Source: Scolanthus callimorphus | Lineage: Eukaryota; Cnidaria; Anthozoa; Actiniaria; Edwardsiidae | DNA length: 64,000 bases | NCBI GenBank assembly: GCA_033964015.1 | Contig: CM066914.1 | Coordinates: 6,811,831-6,875,830 of the forward strand | Reading direction: 5' to 3' | Shown: in pieces, positions 11,622 through 22,586 of the stretch | Layout of the letters: each line of letters opens with the position of its first letter | Position numbering within the stretch: position 1 is the stretch's first letter | Notes under the pieces: generated by a model | Seen by the model: the letters and a program-made list of their open reading frames with translations, nothing else | Database searches by the model: none | Told to the model about the DNA's origin: nothing | Translations under genes and position numbers: made by a program

Positions 11622-14600
11622 TTATGGTGTACAACATTGTGGAGGACAACTTCGTCGGCAGCCCATACTCGCAGAAAACTGCTGGCACTGAGGGGAGCAC
11701 CCGTTTGGCATCATAGGTGGCTGGTACAGTGACGCGGTCAGTTGAGGCGGGTACATCATCATTTGAGACTGAGCCGTCTGGCAGCAGCTGGATGAGCAGC
11801 TGTAAGGGGCGCAGGCCTGTGGACAGGGGTGCTGACATTGGACGGCCTTTGGCTTAACTGGGACCTTTTTGGGTTTAGGAGCTGGAGGCGGAGCTGGGGC
11901 AGGTGCTGGTACCGGTGGCAGCATCACGTACGGAGTATACTGGGGACTTTGTTGGGTGCTACAGCAGTCTGAAATGGATTAACACGCAAAAGAGTTATGC
12001 CCCGTTCATATGCAGCGATTTTGGCTTCGATTTTTGAAGCGATTTCTGCGATGACGTCACATCGTGTTACAAGAACGGCCAGCGATTTGATATAAAAAAC
12101 ATCCAACGGGTGATCTATAACTTCTCTGACCTAAAATTACGATTACCATCAATTGTCGAATAGCCTTCAAAATTACGAGTATTTGTTGACATGACTGTAT
12201 CATAATTATCTGTTAAAAACTATTAATAAAACGATGCAATGTGTATAAATGAACTATGATCTAAAACAGTGCGAACCAAAAAAATAACAGTCTCATATCC
12301 ATCCCCTCCCACTGCACTGTCTCGTTTCCCACATACACTACACTTATCAGAACCAGAGGGACGTTAAAGGACCACGGGGACGCGGGAGTGACCATCCCAA
12401 GTGACAGTGCTTACAATACTAAAATATCCACACACTGCAGCAGCAGTCCGCTCCTAACGAGGATAAGAAATATCCTATACATGAAAACCGCTTAGAGCCT
12501 TGGGTGAGGCGGTATATAAATACAGTACTTAATGTAACTAAAATAGAACATCATGAAAGGCGCACGAAAATACTCGCCGAGTTTTTTCAGTGCGAGCAAG
12601 ACAGGACGGCTGAAATTTAAAAAGTGAAAGTTACATACCCATGGGGCAGCCTTGTGGGCAGGGCGATTCAGGAGGCAGCATGATACACTGCTGGGGGCAC
12701 TGGCTCTGCATGGCCTGCTGCTGCATGGCTTGTTGCTGCATGTACTGTTGATAGGGGTCGGGCTGCCCGTACGGGGGGTAGCTGGAGACGGGGCTGCTTG
12801 CACTGTACCCTGGGTAGGATGAGGGCACTGAAGAAGGGTACTGCGGGAGAGCACCGGCGGCGGCGGCTGGAAAGAGAAAGGTAATGATTTACTTCATTTT
12901 TGGGAAACACAGTTTGCTCAGCGTTGCGCCTACAGGCCTTTCACCGATTGATCTTTCGAATGAGACAATAAACGAGCTCCCGTCTCGCCTTCATCTGCCC
13001 TACCCAGTTCCGGGGGGTATAAACCCTCTGTTAGTGGCCACCCTCAGTGTCCGTGCTCATGGCCGTATAATTAGTTTCACAAGAGGAACTGATACTTACG
13101 ATGGGGAGCGGACGCATCGCTGAGAGCTGAAATAAAGGGAAAAAGGAAACATCAGCACTCAAAAATTAGTTCGAGTTTACGGTTCTCAGGCGTGGTGTAG
13201 CGTACGTGGTTGCTACGTTCGAATGCCTGGCTATGCCTCTGGTTCCTGTTGCGCAATGATGCATGGAAAAATGTAACTAAAATCCCGCACTGAAGAAGCC
13301 GAAGGCCTGTGCATTCCTGTGCATAGCAAGTCTGTTACGTGCCACCTGTCGTTGCACCATTCTAGTTATTCCCGATTAAATAAGGTAAAAAGCAGACAAA
13401 ACAGGAGCCGAGAGATGCCGAGAGAGCCGAGAGATGCCGAGAGATGTATTCCGGATTACTAATGCTGTGTGCGATTTAATGTTTTGTTGTCGATTTAATG
13501 CTCTCAAATTAGCCAATCAGAATGAAGTCTGTTGCATCGCCTGAGCGTTCCAAACAGATTCTTAAAATTTTCTCCAATTAGTCACACATGGATGCATCCT
13601 GATGGTCACGTTACATGACCTCATCAGTGGCGTCATTGAAGTGTTAAGAGTAATGAGCAGGAAACCAAAATGGTTCCACACACAGGCGACCCGGTGCTAA
13701 ATGTGCGCACACAAGTACGGCAGCGTGTGCAGTCTTCGTAATAAGAAAGCCATTGATTTTTATCGTCTTTCAAGAGGCTTGAAAGCAGTGAAAATAATAT
13801 CGCAAAGAGAATGTACAAGCTATGATCAAATAAAAAAGATTGAAGATGATGATTAGTCGTGGATACGAGTGCGCATGCGTAAAGTAATACTACTAAATTT
13901 GCGCGCCCTGCTTAGATTGTTCCAAAAAGACATCACCAATGACCCAAAAGGATTGTAGGATGAATAAGCTGACCAGCTGATAAAGTTTTACGCGTAACCA
14001 AAACATGATAAAAACATGACCAAAACCAAGTGTCCCACATGGAAAACGCTTTCGCCAATCAGGCCTATATATACGTAGAGGGATGTAAAGAGACCGTTAG
14101 TTGTTCACTACTCATCACAAGGGGCGTCTATTAAATGGTCTGGTGGCCGGGCGTTCCCTCACCTAGGTCCCTAGTGAGCCGAGTCCCTGAGTCGCTACTG
14201 AACAATTAACATCGAGGATAGCGACTGTCAGGGTCGAAATCTCTGGCGTGGGCGTAAGAACCGTACGGTCGCCATACGACGCTTCAGCTCCAGTCTGGAA
14301 GTATGGTCCTCGTGTTTTTGTTTTCTTAAACGCAATTTTCCTATGAATAAGCTTCAATGAAACGATTTCGCAGCAGTTTTATATACACGCTAACTTGTAC
14401 TTTAATTGATAATGATTTTGAGCGGTTAATTTCCGTCGTTGTTTTTAAACAAGAGGATATAAATTGTAAGTGCCAATATCATTGAAATGTAATTAACGAT
14501 TACAAACACTGAAAGATCGCATTTACACGGCAGACATTTTTGGCAAGTCTCGGATAGAAAAGTGTTCTGGGACTACCTCGCCACGTAATGATAATGATAA

Positions 14601-17600
14601 TGATGTCTTTATTCGGCTGGTGAAGCTACATACCAGGGTCCGGTTGCTCGAAAGTGGTTTAGCACTAATCCAGGATTAATTACCATGGTGACTCGATGGT
14701 TTTGTTCAGAACTAAACCTGGTTTAAATTTAATCCACCTTTGAACAACCCGCGCCAGGATAACAAGTAGCGACGTAGTCCCGGAATGGGTAAAATTTCGG
14801 TCGGGCTCTGGTAAAATTTAGTACGGAAAAGCCATTTACACAGCGTAAATACACCCGAGCAACAATGTTTCTCGCGTGGCTAAATTGGAAAACATGAAGG
14901 AAACGTGTCCGGACTACAATGTTGCGCACTACATGTGTCCTCTAGTTTTATAGCCAGCGCTGTACTGTAACACACGGTCTGTCGACCAATCAGAACCTGC
15001 GTTTTATTGTTGCTGTTCTTGCATAGTAACTAAACGTAGAAACAGACCAACAAACTTACGGTGGTGCTTTGCAGTGACGTCAAGGATTGCTTGAATGGCT
15101 TTGCCGGCCTTTGCCAAGTTATCTGCAAAACAAGCAAAACTTCATGTTATCGTCTTTAAAAAAGAAATTAGGCGAAAATATGAATACAATACAGTTTGTT
15201 ATTGTACTGGTTGGTTTTCGGATTTTACATCCCATTTATTTTAATTAACTTTGCGAAGTGAGTTTTTGAGATTCGCGACGGTCAGAGGCGACTACTATTC
15301 AAGATTACACCAAACTTACCAATGCTGGAGTCAAGCAAATGTCGAAGAGTTTCGTCATTTTTTACTGTTGATGAAAAGGAATATAATATTGATACCGTAT
15401 CCCTTTGATATACTGAATTGAGAAAAAGGCAACCCTTTCTTATAATTCTTGCAAAAACGCATGTGTTATACGCGTTAAAAGCTCCAAAACTAGCGCAATA
15501 TTGAAACCCTTTTTATTTCTATACTGCAAAAACAAAAACAGAATCTAGCGATGTGCTCCCTTTTCTATAGTGAAATTCGCAAAATCGCCACCCTCTTCTA
15601 TAGTGAAATTCGCAAAATCGCCACCCTTGTATATAATTTGACATTCAAACCCTACCCCTTTCGGGAGGAGCATCCTCATATAGTCGACATGAGGGAGTCC
15701 CCCCCCGGGTGGGTTTTCAAAGCGTTCCCTGGATATAACACCCGGGTAGCTTTTGCGAAACCTCTGAGTGGTGTTTATGGCTGCTTAGTGTTAGTTTACA
15801 GTTGTGCGATCGAAGGAAACTGCTATAACACGGTATAACAGAGTTTTTCTATTGCCATGACTCATAAAGAAGAACACACTTTTTTTCCTCACCCTTTTTA
15901 ACTTGTTTCTTGTCTTTCTTGATTGTCTTTTTCTTGTCGTCTTGCTTTGCAGACTTGAGGCCGTTGTCTTTTTTAGCAGCTTGCTTGTGTTGTTCTATTC
16001 TATCTTCATCAACATCATCCTCTGTAAGGAGTATAAAGGATGATTGGTACTGTGAGCGCCTCCCGCCCCTTATCTGTATACAAACAAAATCGTCATTGCG
16101 CGACAGGAAATTTCTGCAGAAACCCTTCCATGGGAAAAGCTGAATTTGCAAAGGCACACGCATGGGAAGTGTTCGGAATTCACATAGATAGTCATGCGAA
16201 ATCCGAACACTTCCCATTATTCTTCTACCATGGGAAAATCAGCTTTTCCCATGGATGGGTTTCTGCAGGATTCCCTGTGGATAGTGTCCTTGCTCCTTGC
16301 CCTGTTTTGACTTTCAGTCGTATGGTTTCCTCGTGACGTTTGTCTGCGACGGAAGCCAGACAACTGCACTAGGTCATGCGCAGGGAACGCGGAGCGTATT
16401 TTCTATTGAGTTGGTGTACCGAGTATACTAAAATTGTATTAAACTTTCGGGAACCATGCATAGCCGTGCAATGTAATGTGTTAAGTGAGAACTTACCGTA
16501 TGCTTCCTCTGACGTGAAACCACTCCCTGAGCCGTCGTCATCGTAGTCTGAAAAAACATTTTTCTATTGTAAACAAACTAAGTAGCGCCGCGTGCCTTCG
16601 TTTTAGCAAACCCCTTCATTAATAGTTATGGTTAAACTAGAAAAAGTTTTGCTGCGAGGAAGGACCGAAATAAAGGTCCGTAACGTTGGCATAGTTTGCG
16701 TTTCTGTTTTGGTTATCCATTCAGCATGTTTTCTAGTCAGTTTTCCAAGTTTAGCTGCACTTATGGGATTCAAAATCTAAAAATAGATTCATCTACTCTT
16801 TTGCTTCGGACGCCCACCAATAAGTGATGGAGGCTCCTGTTGATGGGCTCCCAGTGCTTCGGACGCCCACCAATAAGTGATGGAGGCTCCTGTTGATGGG
16901 CTCCCTGTGCTTCGGACGCCCACCAATAGGTGATGGAGGCTCCTGTTGATGGGCTCCCTGTGCTTCGGACGCCCACCAATAAGTGATGGAGGCTCCTGTT
17001 GATGGGCTCCCTGTGCTTCGGACGCCCACCAATAGGTGATGGAGGCTCCTGTTGATGGGCTCCCTGTGCTTCGGACGCCCACCAATAAGTGATGGAGGCT
17101 CCTGTTGATGGGCTCCCTGTGCTTCGGACGCCCACCAATAAGTGATGGAGGCTCCTGTTGATGGGCTCCAGTAGGAACTTCCAAATTATCACAAAATGGC
17201 ATTTGGGCCTGTTTTTTTATTTTTGCATCTGGGCTTCAGTATGAAGAACCAGTTGTAGTAATTGTGTTTGCACAAATATATACCATGTTGTAGAAGGAAC
17301 AAATATAACTTCCTAATCATTTCCATACTTTTTTTCTTGTCTTGTTTTTTCGGCACTTGCTTCTCTTGGTCCATGTCAGAAATGGCGATGTTGACAGCAG
17401 CTTTTGAGGCCTTAGACTTTGACAGATTATCTGTCTCTGCAAAACGGAAGATATTACAAGACCTGTTATACTATTTCTAAGACCCAATGGACGCCTGCAA
17501 GACCTTTAATGTGTAGTATACAGCCAAGAATTTAACGTTCTTGCAAACGACAACAACAAAATGCATATCACTCGGTATTTGTCTCACGAGCTCGTTAGCG

Positions 17601-18329
17601 TTTAATATCACACCGACGCTTTACACTTGCAATTTTGCTGCCATTTTTTTCGCGCGAGTCGCGACGATTTTTCTCGCGCGCTCCCGTCAACTCAAAATCA
17701 CCAATGTAAAATAAGTGCAACACCGCGCGACCGACCGCAATTTTTGTCGCGTGATGTCGCGGAGATGTCAAACATATCCGAAACTCTTTGCAACTTGATG
17801 CGATTTGAAGAAAAGAGGAAATCGCACCGGATTTGCATCTCGTTTTATACACTAAAGAGTTGGAATTGCAATTTGCGCGAGAAAAATCGCCCGCCTTTAC
17901 TTAGAGTCTCCTGGCTGAGTTGAGGTGTTTCGAGTAAACCAGTGAGGCTTGAAGACTCTGGGAAGACCCACAGTTTAGCTAGCCTGAATTCCAGCCGCCC
18001 TCGCTATCGATCATACCTTACTTCGACACCCTCGATCGTACCTTACTTTACGAAGCGTACGGTTGAGAGCGAAGAGACGGCTGAAAATCAGGCTACAGCA
18101 CAGCTCAATAAACAATTTTGCGCCAGCGCACTTGAGCGCACTTGGCGCCAACTTTTCTGACGACCTGCGCTATAGGCCAAAGGCCAAATATGCTATACAT
18201 GGGGCCAGCAATGAAGTGGAAAAGATTAAACAACTTACTGTGACTCTTTGGCTTTGCTTTTGATTTAGCTTCACATGATAACAACGCTATTAAAAGAACC
18301 ACCAGCAAAACTAATGTTCTTCTTTCCAT
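11622..18329 (-). CDS. Nematocyst-type CRD protein C: nine-exon, three-CRD secreted protein
   Basis: Exons 18239-18329, 17329-17436, 16497-16547, 15893-16021, 15320-15364, 15060-15122, 13100-13126, 12639-12866 and 11622-11968 join into 362 aa. Every internal junction is phase 1 with GT/AG borders, which is strong evidence for the model. Residues 1-21 are a signal peptide (MERRTLVLLVVLLIALLSCEA). Residues 22 to about 170 are a charged region with Lys-rich KKDKKQVKK, an acidic YDDDGSGSG/EEAYEDDVDED stretch and an amphipathic NLAKAGKAIQAILDV segment. Next comes a Pro/Tyr/Gln/Met-rich region, CRD1 (228-250), a Pro-Ala then KPKKVPVKPK linker, CRD2 (292-310) and CRD3 (338-360) near the stop. CRD1 and CRD3 share C-x3-C-x8-C-x3-C-x3-CC; CRD2 is C-x3-C-x3-C-x4-C-x3-CC, close to the classic minicollagen spacing. 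No collagen triplets. Inferred: disulphide-cross-linked nematocyst capsule component. An in-frame ATG 13 codons upstream is possible but gives a poorer signal peptide. Confidence 0.85.
13560..14510 (+). repeat. Segmental duplicate copy 2 inside an intron of CRD gene C
   Basis: Second copy of the segment at 9010-9860, lying between exons 15060-15122 and 13100-13126 of gene C. It conserves CCAATCAGGC, the TATATATA box, TTGTTCACTACTCATCACAA and the downstream stem, and has a slightly longer open frame after ATGGTCTGGTGGCCGGG (24 codons against 15). Small insertions and deletions separate the copies. The duplication is oriented the same way and antisense to gene C. Confidence 0.6.
14630..14790. 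mobile_element. MITE-like GGTCCGGTTGCTCGAAAG insertion
   Basis: Sequence starting AGGGTCCGGTTGCTCGAAAG, with TTAGCACTAATCCAGGATTA and a complementary-type AAATTTAATCCACC/GAACAACCCGCGCC end, looks like a short imperfect inverted-repeat element in an intron of gene C. I recognise the style of dispersed repeat but cannot name the family. Confidence 0.45.
15551..15626 (+). repeat. Two-copy 35-bp direct repeat
   Basis: TTCTATAGTGAAATTCGCAA and the following AATCGCCACCC occur twice in tandem. The open frame through it is not conserved-looking and lies in an intron of gene C on the other strand. Confidence 0.55.
16109..16271. mobile_element. Palindromic element with TTCTGCAGAAACCC ends
   Basis: TTCTGCAGAAACCCTTCCAT and CCATGGGAAAAGCTGA on the left pair with TCAGCTTTTCCCATGG and ATGGGTTTCTGCAGGA on the right. 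The inner part has GGGAAGTGTTCGG against CCGAACACTTCCC. A small foldback in the intron between the 15893-16021 and 16497-16547 exons of gene C. Confidence 0.7.
16802..17170. repeat. 53-bp minisatellite, seven copies, in an intron of gene C
   Basis: The unit starts TGCTTCGGACGCCCACCAAT and continues with AGTGATGGAGGCTCCTGTTG. Copies begin at 16802, 16855, 16908, 16961, 17014, 17067 and 17120, exactly 53 bases apart. The copies differ at a few sites (AAGTG/AGGTG). Because 53 is not a multiple of three, the three long minus-strand frames across it rotate through the same DNA and are not genes. Confidence 0.92.
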
Positions 18330-19499
18330 CGCTGTGGAATCGTACAAAACACATTTCGTTTGCAACACGTTGAAGAAAGTTACACAGAAGGGCTGGTGAT
18401 TTGGGAAAGCATAGAGAAATATGGCTGTACTAAATTTAATGAAATTAAGTCAAGCGGGAATGGGATTTTTTATTCAAAAGGAAGTCAAGGAAATAATATC
18501 GTTTCAAACCGAGTGCTCAGTGGCGCGAAAAATTTCAACAAAAATTAGTACTGTAAACTACATTTGATCAATGACGACTGACGTCGAACGCTTGGAGCCA
18601 ACCCTACCCATCTTTCTTTGACATTTCTTGTTTAACCATTATCCTATTTACACAAAAGTGGGATAATATAATCTATGGCTTTTCACAGGCCAGTGAATCG
18701 CTCCGAAATTCAAAATACCACAAGCTGGATACCAGACGGCAAAAACTTTATCTAATCGAGCGAAGCTTCCAAATGGTTTACTCAAACTTCACCACTTCGT
18801 TTACGATCTCGAAACAAAATAATGTTTCATCAATTCCTTCTTTATATCACTTACCTTTGTTTGTTTAGTTCCAATTTAAATTCTTCAACCCAGGTGACTC
18901 TCTGCCCTTAGTGGCGTTCTTCGAGTCTTACGGGCCTTTGTTCTTTTTTCCATCGTCATTACTTATTCAGTAGAGTTTTGTTCAAGTTCGACAAGTCACT
19001 CTTCAGGTGGCGGGGTTCGTTTCGACCGGCTGAATTGCTGTGTTCGGTCCCCAAAGCCCTGCGAGTCCAAGGAGTACTACCTATCGCTACATATTCCATC
19101 GCCTTGCAATGAAAATTTAACCCGGAAAAATCATTTGTTTTTTGACCGGAACCCGAATGTTGCCCTGCGCCTTAGTTTCCGCGGGAAACATTGACGCGCG
19201 CAACCCCATTTTGTATGGACCGTATAAGAAAGAATGCCTTGTGGTTTTGAAAAAAAAAAACGCAGGGCCAGTTATTTTGTATTCGACGTGGGCAAAAAAA
19301 GATAAAGGCCTCGTTCTAAATGCGGATCTAAAAAATGCATGAAAACTTTGTCCAAGTAATGCGAGAATTTCTCCTTGTCTGGGCGAATTTTGCAACAACA
19401 AAAATTTCGGAGGTCGCCTTTCGTTGGCATGGAAGCGTCAATGTATACGAAACATATGCCAACGCTACAGAGCCCGATATTATAGGATTATTCAAAGCT

Positions 19500-19665
19500 T
19501 CATGAGGCTAGATTCCGCTAAGAAAATAGCACGAAAAAAGCGACGAGGGCGATATCGCCTTTTTGAGTGCTATTTTCGGCGGAATCTACCGACTGAACGC
19601 TTTGAATAGACTTGAATCCTATGATATCTCGTCCTCAATTTACACAAAAAAGAGATATCATAGGA
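19500..19665. repeat. Paired hairpins with AGATTCCGCTAAGAAAATAGCAC arms
   Basis: AGATTCCGCTAAGAAAATAG near 19510 pairs imperfectly with CTATTTTCGGCGGAATCT near 19571, and an inner GGCGATATCGCC is fully self-complementary. The flanking TTCAAAG and ATCCTATGATATC segments are also mirrored. Probable MITE remnant. Confidence 0.5.
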
Positions 19666-19829
19666 TTATATTAGGTATAAAGGCATTTATACCATTTCGA
19701 AAGCAATTCGCTCCTTTGGACACTGCTCACACACAAAAAAATCAAATTTATTCAAAAGTTCTCTTCTCCCTATTTCTTTTGTCATGTTCTATAGCTTTTG
19801 TAAAAAAATATGCATTGTGTAAATAATTA

Positions 19830-19860
<31 letters not shown>

Positions 19861-20379
19861 ATTACACTTAATGACTGCTCTCGAGGGAAAACAAAACTCG
19901 CTGTTTCCCGAGAGTGCAGTCATAAAGTGTTCTATGATATAGCAAATAGAAAATACACGGTTAAAATAGTCCATGTTGTTATTTTTATTTTCCCGCTCTG
20001 GCGATGTAGCCCGCGCGGGCAACTTTTTTTTAATTGTAGCCCACGCGGGCTACATTGAGTTTGTAGCTTACCACGTGACCATGATAGAACCACCCAGAGC
20101 GCGCGCTTTGATTGAAGGGACGTCAACTCTCCCGGTTTTGCCGGGAGTCTCCCGGTTTTTTACCTCATCTCCCGGTCTCCCGGTTTTTAAGTAAAATCTC
20201 ACGGTTTTCTTTGAAAAACGATTTTTTTTTTTGCTTCTGAAACTTAAAAAACGCTAAATACAGCGAACATTAGCGATATTAGGTCTTTTCCTGCCTCAAA
20301 GCCCAATATTTTGGTGTCTCAAGGTTTTCCGAGTGGCAGGGTTGACATGATTTACTGATTTACTGTATTTGCTGGAGGA

Positions 20380-20422
20380 AATTTGAAAATTTTCGCCCCA
20401 TGTTTTGGGCACAATCCGCACC

Positions 20423-20460
<38 letters not shown>

Positions 20461-20775
20461 CCCCCCCAACAAACATATCAAGAAAACATTGTCGTCTTTC
20501 TAGAGATAGAGCGGGCTTCCTGTGGTGTCTTGTCTACCTTGTTTCCAAGTTCTTGACCGTGAAAAACACAGCGGAAAATGCACATAACATATTTTCTCGA
20601 GTGTATTTGAGTTCTGGTTGAGTTTGAAGTATTCTACGTCAATAAAAATAGTGAAAAACTTACTGGGACTCCAAATATGGTATGCAGATATTTCCTTATA
20701 AGGAAGTTGAAGAAAGTCGACAATTTTAAGGGAATTTTCTTGATATGATTCCTGGCTACGCCCCTGATACTCTAA
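20380..20775. mobile_element. MITE fragments with a long poly-C tract
   Basis: TTTACTGTATTTGCTGGAGGAAATTTG followed by TTTTCGCCCCATGTTTTGGG resembles the interior of the better-defined element at 32677-32828. It runs into about 40 C residues (20424-20459). GGCTACGCCCCTG near 20755-20767 matches the border of the same family. The poly-C produces a spurious poly-proline frame. Confidence 0.5.
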
Positions 20776-21529
20776 TTTTGTTTTACTCTGGGCTTTTCAC
20801 ATTATTAAAGCACAGCGCTTTTAAAGACCGAACGAACAAACAAGAACTAAATCACAGTTTTCCATACTGATATTCTTGCCGATACAAGAAACATTATTTT
20901 CGACTGGTAAACTAATGAAAATACTTTCACAGATTCACTTAAATTTATTAAATTCAAAATTTTGGAGCAAAAGCAGTTCTAGCAAAGCTCTAGCAAGCCT
21001 GCAAGTGCAGCCGTTAGTCAATACGTAAGAAGGCTCAGGTAACACAGATATATCTTGTAATGAAAATTATAAGCTGTTAATCAACCATTCAAGTTTTTAT
21101 TCTTTCTTACATATCTACTGGTTGATAGGTCCTTTATTGGATCCAGCTTCAGTTTTACTTGTAAGCGGTCTTGCAAATACTTCAAAGCAGGAGCCCATGT
21201 AAATCTCTATAGTAGACGTTTATTACTCGGTTCGGTATCTGGGATAACAATTATAGCAGAAGTTCTAACACCAAAGTACCCAGAAAAATCGCGTTTTGGC
21301 CTCCACCGCAATCTTGTGTTTCGGCACTGTGCGGACCTCTTGGGGAACCAGCAACAAATTTAAAATGCAAATTCGTATCTAAAAATAACTAGGTCAGGAA
21401 ATGCGCTGCCTCAACTATATAGGTTAGATGAAAACTCCTACTTATGGGCTCCTTTTCAAAGTTTATTCAGGTAACACAGGCGGCCCGTGTTGGAGTTAGC
21501 GAGTATGGTATAAGTGAATAGTCATAGAG

Positions 21530-21660
21530 GAGGCGGTTTTCACATGACTGTCGTGAAACCAATCGCAAAGTAATTACACCAATTCTGAACAAAACCTATA
21601 GGAGTAATTACAAAGTAATTTCGAATTACTCACGACAGTCATGTGAAATCCGCTCTATCT
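21530..21660. mobile_element. Copy 1 of an AGAGCGGATTTCACATGACTGTC MITE family
   Basis: Left end GCGGTTTTCACATGACTGTCGTGA; right end CACGACAGTCATGTGAAATCCGCTCT. Related copies lie at 43557-43925 and 52508-52767. Non-coding inverted-repeat element. Confidence 0.7.
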
Positions 21661-21833
21661 TGCATTGAGTTGCTCTATCAGATCATCGCGGTATCTCGGA
21701 AGTCGGAAACTACTCGGAAACGAGTTTCTGAGAAATAAAAGTATCTTGGAAACTCAGCTTGGAAAAGTTCTTGGAATGTCGGAAGTCGGAAACTCTGATT
21801 AAACTGAAGGCCCTTCTCGGCTTTTGTATTTTA

Positions 21834-22219
21834 GGCACCGTCCACACTACGCCGGCTAAATTTGAAAACGACTAATTTGCCTCGAAAACGGAACAAATAT
21901 TTTCTGTCCACACTACGCCGGCTAAATGTGAAAACGCACAAGAACGTCATGCTAAGCGCATGTGCGAAAAGAAAACGAGAGCCCGCGGTCATAATTTCCT
22001 CACAGATGTGTGGTACGACGTCATCGTTTTCGAAAAGATCTGTTTTCGCCGTCCACACTAAACGCGTAGCCGGCGTTTTCAAATTTAGCCACTTTCGGTA
22101 GCGTTCTCGAAAAGCTCCGTTTTCGGTGGGAAATTTAGCCGGCGTAGTGTGGACGGAAGGCACAACCGTATAAAAAATTAGCCGTTTTCAAATTTAGCCG
22201 GCGTAGTGTGGACGGGGCC
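21834..22219. mobile_element. MITE with CCGTCCACACTACGCCGGC termini, about 386 bp
   Basis: Left end GGCACCGTCCACACTACG and right end CGTAGTGTGGACGGGGCC are inverted repeats that continue into CCGGCTAAATTTGAAAACG. The same core recurs internally near 21906, 22060 and 22140, giving a multi-hairpin. Flanking TTA on both sides is a possible three-base target duplication. Confidence 0.75.
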
Positions 22220-22258
22220 TTAGATATTTGACATCAAGGGAAAAACTACACGCAAATC

Positions 22259-22586
22259 GTGAAAGTTGACCTTTTGCTTCGAAAAGCCGTATCATTTTGT
22301 AATAATAGTAAATTAACAGATCTTAGAAATATTTTTAAAAATGATTTAATGAAGATAAACAGTGCATTTAGTTCTTTTAGTGAGAGAAATATATTTATGT
22401 ATTGTATTTCAATGACCGACGAATCAATTATCAGACTAACAGCAAAATATATCTATGATGTATGAATTATTATTGTAATTTGATTGATTGATTGTATATT
22501 TACTCATCTATATTCTGTATTCGTATGTATTACTCCTATGTATCAGTAATGGTGGCTTGGAATAAATATTATTATTATTATTATTA
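22259..22586 (+). pseudogene. LINE 3' end remnant with (ATT)n tail
   Basis: A frame of 68 codons contains MYCISMTDESIIRLTAKYIY, closely resembling the C-terminal end of the LINE at 45700-45750 (LLSMCDESVVKVTAKFCFDI). It is followed about 90 bases later by AATAAATATTATTATTATTATTA, the same kind of simple-repeat tail seen after the larger LINE. Severely 5'-truncated copy. Confidence 0.75.

Noticed and set aside
15849..16217. Reading the whole 122-aa minus frame as a protein
   Set aside because: Only 15893-16021 is exon. The flanks are intron, as shown by the CTCCTTACAG acceptor and GTGAGG donor that keep phase 1.
16770..17202. Overlapping 140-, 137- and 79-aa minus-strand proteins with INRSLHHLLVGVR/GAHQQEPPS repeats
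   Set aside because: Products of the 53-bp minisatellite read in rotating frames. No splice support, and it lies in an intron of gene C.
1..18329. Calling the cluster minicollagens
   Set aside because: None of the readable exons contains Gly-X-Y collagen triplets. Only the CRD and Pro-rich parts match, so I describe them as CRD proteins.
20400..20621. Poly-proline protein and the opposite poly-glycine protein
   Set aside because: Generated by a roughly 40-base C homopolymer inside a MITE.
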